DNA of 64,000 nucleotides, taken from Neorhizobium alkalisoli. Lineage in GTDB: Bacteria; Pseudomonadota; Alphaproteobacteria; Rhizobiales; Rhizobiaceae. The notes below the pieces were generated by a model, which was not told where the DNA came from, did not search any database, and worked only from the letters and a program-made list of their open reading frames with translations. The position numbers and the translations under genes are program-made. Shown here in pieces: positions 1 through 7,550 of the stretch. The stretch lies in contig NZ_PVBN01000005.1 in assembly GCF_002968635.1 (NCBI RefSeq), positions 62,001 through 126,000 of the forward strand, in the 5' to 3' direction. Position 1 is the stretch's first letter. The number at the start of each line of letters is the position of its first letter.

Positions 1-1522
1 CATAGGCGGCGGCGCGGCTCTCAAAGTCCTCGCGGATGCGCCACTGGTCGGCGTCGATCCGCTCGGCGATGCCGGCGCGACGCAACGCCTCCAGCCGGCG
101 GACATGGGCATCGACATAAGCCTCGTAGTCGCCGCCCGGCACGCGGCCCTCGAACCTCACTCGTTCGAGATGGCGGCTCGGCCGATAGACGCCGCCCTCG
201 GCGATGGTCGCAATGGTGCGGTCGGAAGGACGGTTCGCAGTGTCGGCCGGGCCGATCTCGACGACGCTGCCGATCCGGGCGTCCGCGATACGGGCCGGAT
301 CGATGCCGGCGACATGGTGCGTGCGGCCGTCGATGCCGTCGACCACGACGGTCAGGTTCTCGCCTAGCTCGTCGGTCAGATATTTGTCGACGACGCGACC
401 GACGATCGGGACTTCCGGCGCGGCAACGTGAATCTGGAAGGTCATGGGGTCGCGCGCCAGCCCGTCGGCCTTCAGTGCCTTGTGCATGTTGCGGATGATG
501 TCGCCGCGCTCGCCCAGCTCGCGCAGCGCCGGTTCCATGCGCTCGCCCAATTGCCAGACGCCCGGCGCGTGCTCGGTGGCGAGGCCCATCTTCTCCAGCT
601 TGGCGAGACGGCGCAGGCGGAGCGTCCGGTTGAACTGGCGCTTCGGATCGGCGGCTTCATGGCGCAGGTCAAGGAAGCGGTCTTGGGCTTCCTCAGTCAT
701 CGCGCGGTCGATGCGGGTGAAACGGTCCTGGTCTATTTCGGCCGAGAGCTTGCGGCTCTGCTCGATCTCGGTGACGGGGCCAAGCTCCAGCGTGGTCAGC
801 TCGCTCGCCCGTTCGCGGATGCCGTTGGCGAGGTAGTCGCCATTGATGACAAGGTTTTCGCCCAGCTCGTCCTTGCCGCGCACGATGACATGGACATGCG
901 GATGGCCGGTGTTGTGGTGATTGACCGCAACCCAATCGAGCCGGGTGCCGAGATCGGTTTCGACCTGGCTCATGAGGTCGCGGGTATAGGCCTTGAGGTC
1001 GGAGAGGTCCGCGCCATCCTCGGGCGAGACGATGAAGCGGAACTGGTGGCGATCGTCCGCGCCGCGCTCGACGAAGGCCGCGCCGTCGACGCGGTCCTCG
1101 GTCGCCGAGTAGAGCTGGCCGCGCTCGCCGTCGCGCGAGGTGCCGTCGCGCTGGATATAGCGCAGATGGGCGGCGGACTTCCCGTTCTTGCCCGCGCCCT
1201 GGACGTAGCGGGTTTTGACGACGACACGGCGTTGGCCGGGCGTGCTGTGCTTCCAGCCGCCCGACAAGGTGCGGGCGCGCACGAAGGCGGCGCCGCGCCC
1301 GCGCTTCAAGCCCGGCGTGCCGCTCGTCTGCGAAGCCTTGCCGCCCTTGGTGGTTACCTGCGATCGGGAGTGTGACGCCGATGATCGCGACGGGCTGTTG
1401 CTCTGCTGGCGCGCAATCTTCTTCGCCTGGGTGAGAAAGCTCTTGGCCTTGCCGAGCTTCGGCGTGTCGGCGCGGATGCGGCCGGGCTTCGGCCGGAAGC
1501 GGAATTCGTCGTCGGCGCTCAA
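1..1522 (-). CDS. rlxS: Relaxase/mobilization nuclease (RlxS-like, DUF3363 type), partial at left edge
   Basis: The reading frame is open from 1522 to the left edge (507 codons visible, C-terminus missing). The N-terminal third carries the relaxase metal site H-P-H-V-H at residues 207-211, in the context GHPHVHVIVRGKDELG. The later part resembles the DUF3363 region of alphaproteobacterial ICE and plasmid relaxases, which nick oriT and pilot the strand into the type IV secretion channel. I chose a TTG start because GGAGG lies 7 bases upstream; no ATG in this frame lies nearby and upstream ATGs are in other frames. It sits downstream of traF, DUF736 and a lytic transglycosylase, the order seen for rlxS in ICEMlSymR7A. 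Long ORFs on the opposite strand and in other frames here are shadows. The rlxS symbol is assigned by context and family. Confidence 0.85.
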   Translation of the reverse strand, partial: MSADDEFRFRPKPGRIRADTPKLGKAKSFLTQAKKIARQQSNSPSRSSASHSRSQVTTKGGKASQTSGTPGLKRGRGAAFVRARTLSGGWKHSTPGQRRVVVKTRYVQGAGKNGKSAAHLRYIQRDGTSRDGERGQLYSATEDRVDGAAFVERGADDRHQFRFIVSPEDGADLSDLKAYTRDLMSQVETDLGTRLDWVAVNHHNTGHPHVHVIVRGKDELGENLVINGDYLANGIRERASELTTLELGPVTEIEQSRKLSAEIDQDRFTRIDRAMTEEAQDRFLDLRHEAADPKRQFNRTLRLRRLAKLEKMGLATEHAPGVWQLGERMEPALRELGERGDIIRNMHKALKADGLARDPMTFQIHVAAPEVPIVGRVVDKYLTDELGENLTVVVDGIDGRTHHVAGIDPARIADARIGSVVEIGPADTANRPSDRTIATIAEGGVYRPSRHLERVRFEGRVPGGDYEAYVDAHVRRLEALRRAGIAERIDADQWRIREDFESRAAAY

Positions 1523-1835
1523 GGATGCGCCTCCGGCCCAAAACGCAGGAGAACGCCCGATTTCGGGCAATGGTGCCGGTCGAAACCCTGCAAAGCCAAG
1601 GTTTTGCGCCGAGGCGCGGCACGCGGGCTCCAGAAGCAAGGTGCCGGAAACGGCGCTCCAAAACAGTGTGCAGACAAAGGCTTGCCCTGAAACCGCCGCC
1701 TCGTGGTGCCGGTTTCCTTTATCTTGCCCTCCGCCTTTTCTGACCTTTCCGCCCTTCCTGCCGGGAATGCAGCCAGGCGCGACCCTACCTGACTGCACAC
1801 CGGAACCAGCGCAAGCGGACGGGGGAACGCCATCC
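1523..1835. other. Intergenic region between relaxase and lytic transglycosylase (holds the candidate oriT)
   Basis: These 313 bases have no convincing gene. An arginine-, proline- and alanine-rich ORF (1519-1839, minus) has no recognisable domain and looks like a high-GC artefact. The stretch holds an inverted repeat followed by an IncP-like nick motif (separate entry) and the relaxase ribosome binding site GGAGG. Confidence 0.6.
1689..1730 (+). other. oriT: Candidate origin of transfer (oriT): inverted repeat plus nick-like motif
   Basis: Twelve-base arms at 1689-1700 and 1705-1716 (outer seven bases GAAACCG/CGGTTTC perfect, two inner mismatches of which one is G:U-tolerant) enclose a 4-base loop. 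Four bases further on lies TATCTTGCC (1720-1728), one base away from the IncP/T-border nick consensus (YATCCTGY, as in RP4 TATCCTGCC). The predicted nick is between G1726 and C1727 on the + strand. The position, directly upstream of the relaxase gene, is where oriT is usually found. The sequence match is observed; nicking is inferred. Confidence 0.55.
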
Positions 1836-2759
1836 TCATGGCGCTCTCCCATCATCGGCGCGCGCGACGAATATGCTGCCGTCACGCGGCTCCGCATCAC
1901 GGCGCTCGCGCACCGGAACGGTTGAGCGAGCGTCGCCTGATGTACCGATAGTCTGCACCGGATCGGCGGTTCGTTTGTCGCTCGGGCGCATGACGAAGAG
2001 CGCTGCATCGCGCCAATCGGGAGGCGATCCGGCCTGCTTCTCGGGTGTCCCGGCCGCAACCGCGCCGCCCAGCGCCGGAGCGAGCGCGTCGACATAGGCG
2101 CGGGTTTCGGCCGGTAGCGGACGGCCCGTCGCGCGGTGCTCGTCATAGCGGCCGGGACCGGCATTGTAGGCGGCGAGCATCGCCGCGACATTGCCGTAGC
2201 GGTCCCACATCTCGCGCAGATAGGCCGTGCCTGCGAGAATATTGTCGCGCGGATCGTAGGGATCGCGGCCGAGGCGATAGCGGGCGCGCAGGCCCGCCCA
2301 GGTATCTGGCATGACCTGCATGAGCCCGATCGCGCCGGCCGACGAGATCGCGCGCACGCCGCCCGCGCTCTCGGCGCGCAGCACGGCGCGAATCCAGTGC
2401 TCGGGAATGCCGAAGCGCTGCGACGCCTCCGCGATATGACCGCCATGCGGATCGGCGGCGACCGTGCGCGCGACCGGTGCGGACTGTGCCAGCGTCATCG
2501 CCGGTCCCGCGCCCAACAGAAGCCCGCAAACGAACAGGAGAACGGCATAGCGTCGAGTCGACCTTTCTCCACCGAACCGCCAGCCTGCCAGCGTGCTCGC
2601 TGCGGTCAAGGGTGCGCGCGAAGCGCCGGCCAAAGGCCGCCCTTGACCTTCGCTGCGCGCGCCGGCCGACGTATGGTCGAGCGGGACGAAGGAATGAGAC
2701 GGCTTTCCCGCGAACAAAGGAATCGAGGCTTTGAGCGCGATGATGACACGGGACCGCAT
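1836..2759 (-). CDS. Lytic transglycosylase (SLT domain), conjugation-associated
   Basis: The mature part is a typical SLT/Slt70-like muramidase: the catalytic glutamate lies in AVLRAESAGG, followed by GLMQVMPDTW and AYNAGPGRYDEH, the classical motifs I-III. It opens peptidoglycan in the periplasm to let the conjugation channel assemble. A hydrophobic stretch (RRYAVLLFVCGLLLGAGPAMTLAQSA) is a signal peptide or anchor. The ATG at 2759 gives a long basic, poorly conserved N-terminus before that stretch, so the true start may lie closer to it; no strong ribosome binding site decides. It follows the DUF736 gene with almost no gap and precedes the candidate oriT and relaxase. The C-terminal tail is rich in charged residues and does not look structured. 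Family assignment is solid; the start is uncertain. Confidence 0.85.
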   Translation of the reverse strand: MRSRVIIALKASIPLFAGKPSHSFVPLDHTSAGARSEGQGRPLAGASRAPLTAASTLAGWRFGGERSTRRYAVLLFVCGLLLGAGPAMTLAQSAPVARTVAADPHGGHIAEASQRFGIPEHWIRAVLRAESAGGVRAISSAGAIGLMQVMPDTWAGLRARYRLGRDPYDPRDNILAGTAYLREMWDRYGNVAAMLAAYNAGPGRYDEHRATGRPLPAETRAYVDALAPALGGAVAAGTPEKQAGSPPDWRDAALFVMRPSDKRTADPVQTIGTSGDARSTVPVRERRDAEPRDGSIFVARADDGRAP

Positions 2760-2763
2760 GGCT

Positions 2764-3099
2764 TCAGTCCCGCTCTTCGCGCGGCTTCGGGCGCGTCCAG
2801 TGCAGCGACCATGACGATCCGGCCTCGTCGTCGCGGAACAGGTTCGCGCGGATCGGCTGCGGCAAGGCCGGATCGTCCAGCAGGACGGAGAGATATTCGC
2901 CGGCCTTCTCGCCAGTGCGCTTCCATGCCGCGCCGATCTCCGGGCCATCGTCGGCTCCGTGATGGACGCGGTAGTCCGGCGCGTTCTCCGCGTCCGAATG
3001 TTCGGCGGGGACGATGGTGATCTCGCGGTAGAGCGTGAGGGTGTGAACGCGCCCGGTGAAGCCGGATTCTTCGCGCGTGAATAGACCGATCTGCGGCAT
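2764..3099 (-). CDS. DUF736 family protein (first copy)
   Basis: A 111-aa protein beginning MPQIGLF, with the DUF736 pattern: an N-terminal IG-F-T--E-GF-G strand, then an EIGAAWKRTGEKAGEYLSVLLDDP motif. The family occurs almost only on alphaproteobacterial ICEs and plasmids beside transfer genes; its function is unknown. A second paralogue is at 8742-9059 in the same element (shared AAWK-T, EYLSV-LDDP). The ATG at 3099 has AGGAG 7 bases upstream, which decides the start; a longer in-frame extension to 3183 has no support. It lies between traF and the lytic transglycosylase in a minus-strand transfer operon. Confidence 0.85.
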   Translation of the reverse strand: MPQIGLFTREESGFTGRVHTLTLYREITIVPAEHSDAENAPDYRVHHGADDGPEIGAAWKRTGEKAGEYLSVLLDDPALPQPIRANLFRDDEAGSSWSLHWTRPKPREERD

Positions 3100-3136
3100 G
3101 GGTAGTCTCCTTCGATGGTGGTTGTGGTGGGGGAGT

Positions 3137-3682
3137 TCAATGCGTCGGCGCGCGCCAGACGAAGCGGCCGTCGCCGTCCTCATCGGTCCAGAGCGGCAGC
3201 GCGCGGCCGATGACGGAGCTAGCGGGGATGGGTCCGAAGTAGCGGCCGTCGAGACTGTCGGGGGCGTCCCAATTCATGAAGAAGAGCTGGCCGTCGGCGA
3301 TGACGCGGCATCCCTGCCAGACGGGCAGCTCTCGCCCGAGACGGTCGCGGGCGAGCGCCGAGCCGATGGCGGTTCCGTCGATCAGAATGTCGCGACCGAT
3401 GCGGCAGACCTGCTGCCCAGGAAGACCGACGGCGCGCTTCAACAGCGGCACGCCGCGACCGACATAGCGTCGCTCCACCATGAAGCCGGCGAGCGGTTCC
3501 GGCGGCCTGACGGCAACCAACTCCGGCACTTCGATCCGGTTGGCAGGTTCGATGGTGTAGAAGCCGACCGGCGCGCTTGCCGTGGCGTTCCAGACGAGCA
3601 TCAATGGCATATCGGCGGCGCTGGTGACGGCGATGCCGATGACGGCGAGCAGCGCCGCCGCGAGAATGCGGCGGCGGCTCAT
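3137..3682 (-). CDS. traF: TraF-type S26 signal peptidase (conjugative transfer)
   Basis: A 181-aa protein with an N-terminal membrane segment (ILAAALLAVIGIAVTSAAD) and the S26 dyad: serine in SAPVGFY and lysine in LLKRAVGLPGQ, followed by GQLFFMNW--PDSLDGRYFGPI as in TraF of IncP plasmids. TraF processes (cyclises or matures) the conjugative pilin, so it acts in the cytoplasmic membrane. The ATG at 3682 has GGAGG upstream and overlaps the stop of DUF2840 by ATGA, so the genes are translationally coupled. In ICEMlSymR7A, traF lies in the FseA-activated operon with rdfS and rlxS, which agrees with the order here. Confidence 0.9.
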   Translation of the reverse strand: MSRRRILAAALLAVIGIAVTSAADMPLMLVWNATASAPVGFYTIEPANRIEVPELVAVRPPEPLAGFMVERRYVGRGVPLLKRAVGLPGQQVCRIGRDILIDGTAIGSALARDRLGRELPVWQGCRVIADGQLFFMNWDAPDSLDGRYFGPIPASSVIGRALPLWTDEDGDGRFVWRAPTH

Positions 3683-4197
3683 GGGTCGATCCTCCGGCGA
3701 CCGATCCACGCCGCATGGCGCTCGGGCGTGTAGGCGCTCGGCTCCAGACCGGCGGAGAGCCGGTTATGGACGTACCGCCAGTGATCGGGCGAAGCGTCGG
3801 CTGGATCGAGGCCGAGCGCTTCTACGGCGTCAATGGCGACAAGCGCGCGCTGGACCTTCGGCCAGCCGTCGAGGCGCAAGAGGATGTCGCCGCCAGGCCG
3901 GACAAAGGGAAGCGTCTGGAACGGCTCGCCGCGGCGGATGGCGCGCACGACGTCGATGCGCGAGATGATCGTGCCATGCTCGCCTGCGGCCCAGCGGACG
4001 AAGGCGAAGATGCTGTCGGGCGCGAAGCCGACGACGCTGCGGCGGCGGTCGAGGATCTGTTCGTAGCTCTTGCGTCCGAACCTGATCCAGTGCTCGACCT
4101 TGCGTTTCTCGAAGGTCAGCTCGACCAAGGTAGTGAACGGCGCTGGCCCGTCCGTCAGCGGACGGCCGTGCGCGCGGTGGGAGGCTCTGCCGCTCAT
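3679..4197 (-). CDS. DUF2840 domain protein
   Basis: A 172-aa protein of the DUF2840 family: FTTLVELTFEKRKVEHWIRFGR, then a Y-x-x-I-x-D-R-R element and a C-terminal HWRY-HNRL segment. The family is restricted largely to alphaproteobacterial integrative elements, where it sits between rep and traF genes as here. Its biochemical function is unknown. The start overlaps the stop of the replication initiator gene (ATGA), and its own stop overlaps traF in the same way, so rep, DUF2840 and traF form one coupled translation unit. No membrane segment or signal peptide is visible. Confidence 0.85.
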   Translation of the reverse strand: MSGRASHRAHGRPLTDGPAPFTTLVELTFEKRKVEHWIRFGRKSYEQILDRRRSVVGFAPDSIFAFVRWAAGEHGTIISRIDVVRAIRRGEPFQTLPFVRPGGDILLRLDGWPKVQRALVAIDAVEALGLDPADASPDHWRYVHNRLSAGLEPSAYTPERHAAWIGRRRIDP

Positions 4198-5321
4198 GAC
4201 CGGCCTCCATGGCGATCATCAGCGGCGAGCATGTCGCGCAGCACGTCGGCGATGGATCGGGCGGCACCGGCACCACGCCTCGCGTGCGCGTGCGTCAAAG
4301 AAGAAGAGTTAGATTCTCTGTTAGACTCTAAGTTAGCAGTCGGATTCCGCGTTTCGGGCCATAGGCTTAACTGCGGTCCGCGCGCCTGATGTGCCGATAT
4401 GGCTGCGCCCGATGTGCCGATACCGCGTGCGCCTGATGTGCCGATGGTATTCACACCCTTTTCAACAGGCACTGTGGACAGGATTTCGGGGCGGATGCGC
4501 AGCAGTTCGCGGCCATGCTCCCGCTCGATCTCAAGGCGATAGCCGGGGAGAGGCTGGCGAGCCGCGATACGGCGCAGGTCGAGCGCGAAGTCGGAGACGC
4601 GGGCGAGACTGCCGGACTTCACATGGAGATGCGCGACCTCGAACAGCCAGCCGTGGCGCTGGTGGCCGGCGTGCTTGCGGGCGACACGATAGAGCCAGCG
4701 TTCGATGCCGCCGGTTAGCCGGAAATAGGCCGGGTCGATGGTAAGGACTAGCGAGCGATCGACGACGCTGTTGTAGAACCATTCGGGCAGGACGAATTCC
4801 ATGCCCTCGACGCGGCCGGTGTGCGTCGTCATCTCTTCCCATTCGTTGATCCAGGAGAATTGCCGACGCCGCCAATGCGGGCCGTTGCGAATCGTGGTGG
4901 CGATGACAGTCGATTGCAGGCGCGCGAGCGCGGCCTTCAGCAGCACGTATTGGCGGTTGCCGGTTGGCCGCCCGATGGCACGCAGCAGGTGATAGGGCGT
5001 GAAGCGGAAGAAGCGCGAGGTGCGCAGGCCGTCATTCTCGGCCGCCACGATCTGCGAGGCGGCCCATATCAGCACGTCGGCATCCCAGATGGTCGCCATG
5101 CCGTGTTCAGGCATGGCGAGCACCTGCACCTCGACATCGGCGGCCTTGTAGAGAATCGGCTTGGTGCGCGGCGTCTTCGCCAGCGAGAAGAAGGGCCGCT
5201 CCATCAAATCGCGCTGGTCGCGCGGGGCGGCATCGCCGGTCGCGACCACGAAAGGGTTGAGATGGCTGCGCTCGCTCGCATCGGTCGGCTGCGCGGGTCT
5301 ATGATCGTCGTCGCGCAGCAT
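4194..5321 (-). CDS. Replication initiator protein A (RPA family)
   Basis: A 375-aa protein matching the RPA replication initiator family: NPFVVATGDAAPRDQRDLMERPFFSLAK at the N-terminus, then IWDADVLIWAASQIV, a winged-helix-like FTPYHLLRAIGR segment, and GG-ERWLYRVARKHAGHQ. Such genes in rhizobial ICEs are thought to permit transient replication of the excised circle. Translation starts with ATG immediately after the TGA of the excisionase gene. The 3' end encodes a repeated peptide (IGTSGA twice, then a related third unit) because the DNA there consists of iteron-like repeats (separate entry). The last ~100 residues are not conserved-looking and may serve mainly as the DNA repeat carrier. 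Confidence 0.85.
   Translation of the reverse strand: MLRDDDHRPAQPTDASERSHLNPFVVATGDAAPRDQRDLMERPFFSLAKTPRTKPILYKAADVEVQVLAMPEHGMATIWDADVLIWAASQIVAAENDGLRTSRFFRFTPYHLLRAIGRPTGNRQYVLLKAALARLQSTVIATTIRNGPHWRRRQFSWINEWEEMTTHTGRVEGMEFVLPEWFYNSVVDRSLVLTIDPAYFRLTGGIERWLYRVARKHAGHQRHGWLFEVAHLHVKSGSLARVSDFALDLRRIAARQPLPGYRLEIEREHGRELLRIRPEILSTVPVEKGVNTIGTSGARGIGTSGAAISAHQARGPQLSLWPETRNPTANLESNRESNSSSLTHAHARRGAGAARSIADVLRDMLAADDRHGGRS
4382..4446. repeat. Three iteron-like direct repeats inside the replication initiator gene
   Basis: Three copies of GCGCCYGATGTGCCGAT start at 4382, 4405 and 4429, spaced 23 and 24 bp (about two helical turns). They are nearly identical over 17 bases. A diverged single copy, CGCCTGATGTACCGATAG, is at 1937-1954 in the transglycosylase gene. 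Iterons of this spacing are binding sites for replication initiators; placing them within the initiator gene is unusual. Confidence 0.6.
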
Positions 5322-5591
5322 TCAGCGTTTGCCCCGCTCTTCGGGCGTCAGCGGACGCGCGGGGAAAACCGTGCCGGCCGTCGTCTCGCGGGTGGATTTG
5401 CGGCTGCCGATCTCCGACCAGGATTCGAGGTCTTGGACGGTGTAGAGGACGCGGCCACCGATCTTGCGGTAAGTCGGGCCGGTGCCATAAGTTCGATGCT
5501 TCTCAAGGGTACGGATGGAAATGCCGAGGAAGCGGGCGGCTTCCTGCGTACGCAAGAGTCGTGGCGGCAGGCCCGCCAAGGGGTTGGCCAT
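5322..5591 (-). CDS. rdfS: AlpA/MerR-like excisionase (RdfS-like recombination directionality factor)
   Basis: An 89-aa helix-turn-helix protein: LLRTQEAARFLGISIRTLEKHRTYG forms the MerR-like recognition helix pair and RKIGGRVLYTVQDLESW the wing. This is the pattern of AlpA-type excisionases, including RdfS of ICEMlSymR7A, which bends attachment sites and drives the integrase towards excision. I chose the ATG at 5591 because AGGTGA lies upstream; the in-frame extension to 5690 is basic and unconserved. It is the first gene of the operon rdfS-rep-DUF2840-traF-DUF736-transglycosylase-rlxS, as expected for the FseA-activated transfer operon. The integrase is not in the window. Confidence 0.8.
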   Translation of the reverse strand: MANPLAGLPPRLLRTQEAARFLGISIRTLEKHRTYGTGPTYRKIGGRVLYTVQDLESWSEIGSRKSTRETTAGTVFPARPLTPEERGKR

Positions 5592-5795
5592 GGGATCACC
5601 TCTGGAGTTCGTCGTTGATGCGCGCCGCAGGCAAAGCGGCGGGCTACGGCGAACCATGGCGAGGGATCGGCGGCAGGTAGCGTGCCGCATTTGCGCTCAT
5701 GCGCTGGCGGCACCCCTCCGGCTGTTGTGGCTGGGATTGTCGTTACGGTCGCTCGGCGGACCTAGCCAGCGACGTTCGGCCCTCTGATCGGCCTG
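5592..5795. promoter_or_regulatory. Presumed promoter region of the rdfS-led transfer operon
   Basis: This is the gap between the qseC-like gene and the rdfS-like gene, both on the minus strand. In ICEMlSymR7A the FseA activator acts upstream of rdfS. I see no clear -35/-10 pair, which would fit an activator-dependent promoter. The assignment rests on gene order only. Confidence 0.3.
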
Positions 5796-6017
5796 CTATT
5801 TTGGCGCGCCGACCTTCTTCAGTAATTCACCGGGCTCGATCTCAAGGGCATCGGCAATCTGGCCAAGGACGGTGACGCTGGCGGATACGTCGCCACGCTC
5901 GATCGCGCCGACATAGCGCATACTCAGGCCCGCCCGGTCGGCGAGTTCTTCTTGCGTCAGTTTCTTATCATGACGTGCCCGACGCAGATTCCTCGCCATG
6001 ACCTCCTTGAGATCCAT
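5796..6017 (-). CDS. qseC: Xre-family repressor (QseC-like)
   Basis: A 73-aa single-domain Xre/Cro protein: LRRARHDKKLTQEELADRAGLSMRYVGAIERGD is the HTH_3 core, followed by VTVLGQIADALEIEPGELL. It is divergently arranged with a small DUF2285 protein, with a tandem operator in between, exactly the qseC-qseM layout of ICEMlSymR7A. There QseC binds operator sites between the genes, controls itself and represses the anti-activator QseM, so that a subset of cells becomes transfer-competent. The function here is inferred from domain and layout. The ATG at 6017 is preceded by an AGGAGG-like purine block in the operator region. Confidence 0.75.
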   Translation of the reverse strand: MDLKEVMARNLRRARHDKKLTQEELADRAGLSMRYVGAIERGDVSASVTVLGQIADALEIEPGELLKKVGAPK

Positions 6018-6036
6018 GGTAGGAGGGGAACCAGCA

Positions 6037-6070
6037 TAGGAACGATCATTCTAGGAACGATCATTCCTAT
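6037..6070. promoter_or_regulatory. Tandem operator between qseC-like and qseM-like genes
   Basis: A perfect 15-bp direct repeat TAGGAACGATCATTC occurs at 6037-6051 and 6052-6066 with no gap. Each unit, read through to CCTA, is a near-palindrome (AGGAA-CGATCA-TTCCT). Two abutting dyads between divergent genes are what a small Xre dimer would bind cooperatively. Confidence 0.65.
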
Positions 6071-6149
6071 TCGTATCGCGGCATGTTAGTCGTTGAGATT
6101 GCCGGACTCTTCGTTGCGTCCGTGTCCTCGATGCAAAAGGACAGAAACA

Positions 6150-6455
6150 ATGCGTGGACGGCCTCAGCTTGATCCAGATGTTGAAGATGAGGCTCCCAGT
6201 GGGCCAGATATCACGACCTATGACGAACAGCACTACGTCACCTATCTGCGGCTGTTGGATGCCTGCCGAGACGGCGCGGACTGGCAGGAGGTCGCGCGCA
6301 TCGTCCTGCACCGCGACCCCATTGCTGAGGAAGCGCGCAGCCGCCGTTGCTGGGAAACCCATCTTGCCCGCGCGCAGTGGCTCTCAGGCTCAGGCTATCG
6401 GCGCATTCTGGAACAGGCGGTCGCACTGGCTGCGCGCGGTGGCAGGCAGGCGTAG
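6150..6455 (+). CDS. qseM: Small DUF2285 protein (QseM-like anti-activator)
   Basis: A 101-aa protein with DITTYDEQHYVTYLRLLDA followed by GADWQEVARIVLHRDP and CWETHLARAQWLSGSGYRRIL, the signature of short stand-alone DUF2285 proteins. In ICEMlSymR7A the DUF2285 protein QseM binds and inactivates both TraR and FseA, keeping transfer off in most cells. The start at 6150 has AAAGGA upstream; an in-frame extension to 6093 lies in the operator side and has no ribosome binding site. It is divergent from the Xre gene and convergent with the fseA-like gene (stops 3 bases apart). Anti-activation is inferred. Confidence 0.65.
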   Translation: MRGRPQLDPDVEDEAPSGPDITTYDEQHYVTYLRLLDACRDGADWQEVARIVLHRDPIAEEARSRRCWETHLARAQWLSGSGYRRILEQAVALAARGGRQA

Positions 6456-6457
6456 GC

Positions 6458-7241
6458 TTATTTGCTCACAGCCTTGATGGGATATTGCAGGAGCAGCCGA
6501 TAGCCGCCGCGCATCATCTTGATCCCGTGAGCGACGAGGCGACGGGCCTTATTCTTGCGCGGGTCGCCCTCGAAATCCTCTTTAGTGCCGCTGAAACCAA
6601 GCAAGACTTCGGCGACGGTGCGGTAGCTTTCGCCGCGCAAGCGCGCGTCCAGCGCACGCAGGGATAGAATGTGCCATTGCCGAAGTTGCTCCGGCAGCGC
6701 GCGAAAATCGGGACCGGGCGGTCGGCCTTTGAGGGAGCGCCAAAGCCTCCTGGCGGCGTGAGCCCGCAGGTCGTAGAGGTCATCCATCGGCAGGACTGTT
6801 CCATAGAAAGTCGCGGCGTCAGGAACGGCGTGGGGCAACCAGAATTGATGCGTTACGCCGTCGACCAGCCAGATGCCATGCCAGCCATCTGCAGCTTGGC
6901 GCAGATCGAGGCCGTCTAGATGCGCCAGCGTGATCATCGGCTCCGTTTCGCTGTCGTGATGCTGCACGGGAGAGAGCCATATGGCTTGCGGTTGAAGGCT
7001 TGGGCTCCAGAACAGGGACTGCCGATCCGATGGGGTTTCAGGATCGGTCGGAAAATCGCAGCCCCCAGCGTTGCATGAAGGCTTCCAACCGCTCCGGGTC
7101 TGGCTCGTGCGACGCGGTTATGGTTTGAAACTCGCGACGATACTCGTCATCGCGGCGAAGATATTCCCAGGCGAAACCGGCGGCGGGGATGCTCTTGGCA
7201 AATCTGTATGCCGCCGGAGAACGCCAGTCGATGCTTAGCAT
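6458..7241 (-). CDS. fseA: FseA-like excision activator: DUF6499 + DUF2285, joined by an apparent +1 frameshift
   Basis: Frame one (7241-7038) encodes a DUF6499 domain (DWRSPAAYRFAKSIPAAGFAWEYLRRDDEYRREF) ending in RWGLRFSDRS-stop. Frame two (to 6458) encodes DUF2285, ending in KMMRGGYRLLLQYP. Skipping one base at UCC-UGA (7043-7038) joins them without another stop: the bridging peptide reads ETPSDRQSLFWSPSLQPQAIWLSP, which fits the conserved linker of single-chain DUF6499-DUF2285 proteins. This mirrors msi172-msi171 of ICEMlSymR7A, where programmed +1 frameshifting makes FseA, the activator of rdfS. The downstream frame also has a possible GTG start at 6967, so a free DUF2285 protein could be made too. 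A sequencing error or simple mutation is the alternative to programmed frameshifting. Confidence 0.7.
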
Positions 7242-7550
7242 GGCGCTACCTCTCTACACCGGACACGCGTAAAGCAACGCCCGGATAGAGACCTTCGAGC
7301 ATCGGTTGAAACAACTGTAGCCGCGCTTTCGCGATAAGTAGATCGGCTAACACGATCAATCTCTTGGTTATTTTCTTCTTAACAGTGCTTATGTGTTTCT
7401 GCGAGCCGGGCGCAGCCCGGCGAGCGCGGACATGTTCTCGGGCGTGGTCGCCCCGCCGATCCGCAACGCCGGATCGGCGCGATTTTTTCCGCCCCTGTGA
7501 TCGCCGGGCGAGGCAGAGCCGCCGGGACGGCGGCCCTGTCGGGTTCGGGG
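7242..7550. other. Intergenic region, hairpin-rich
   Basis: No convincing gene is seen; the minus-strand ORF 7246-7554 is basic and without domains. Two strong hairpins are present: GCCGGGC/GCCCGGC at 7405-7421, and a GCCGATCC/GGATCGGC stem ending in a T-run (separate entry). Confidence 0.5.
7455..7488 (+). terminator. Intrinsic terminator-like hairpin
   Basis: Stem arms GCCGATCC (7455-7462) and GGATCGGC (7471-7478) enclose an 8-base loop and are followed by GCGATTTTTT on the + strand. It lies about 1 kb beyond the nearest annotated + strand gene, so it may stop antisense or read-through transcription. Confidence 0.45.

Noticed and set aside
428-1661. Long ORFs on both strands over the relaxase gene (428-1375 plus, 693-1661 minus)
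   Set aside because: They are other-frame shadows in GC-rich DNA; the relaxase frame ends in HPHVH and runs through to the edge.
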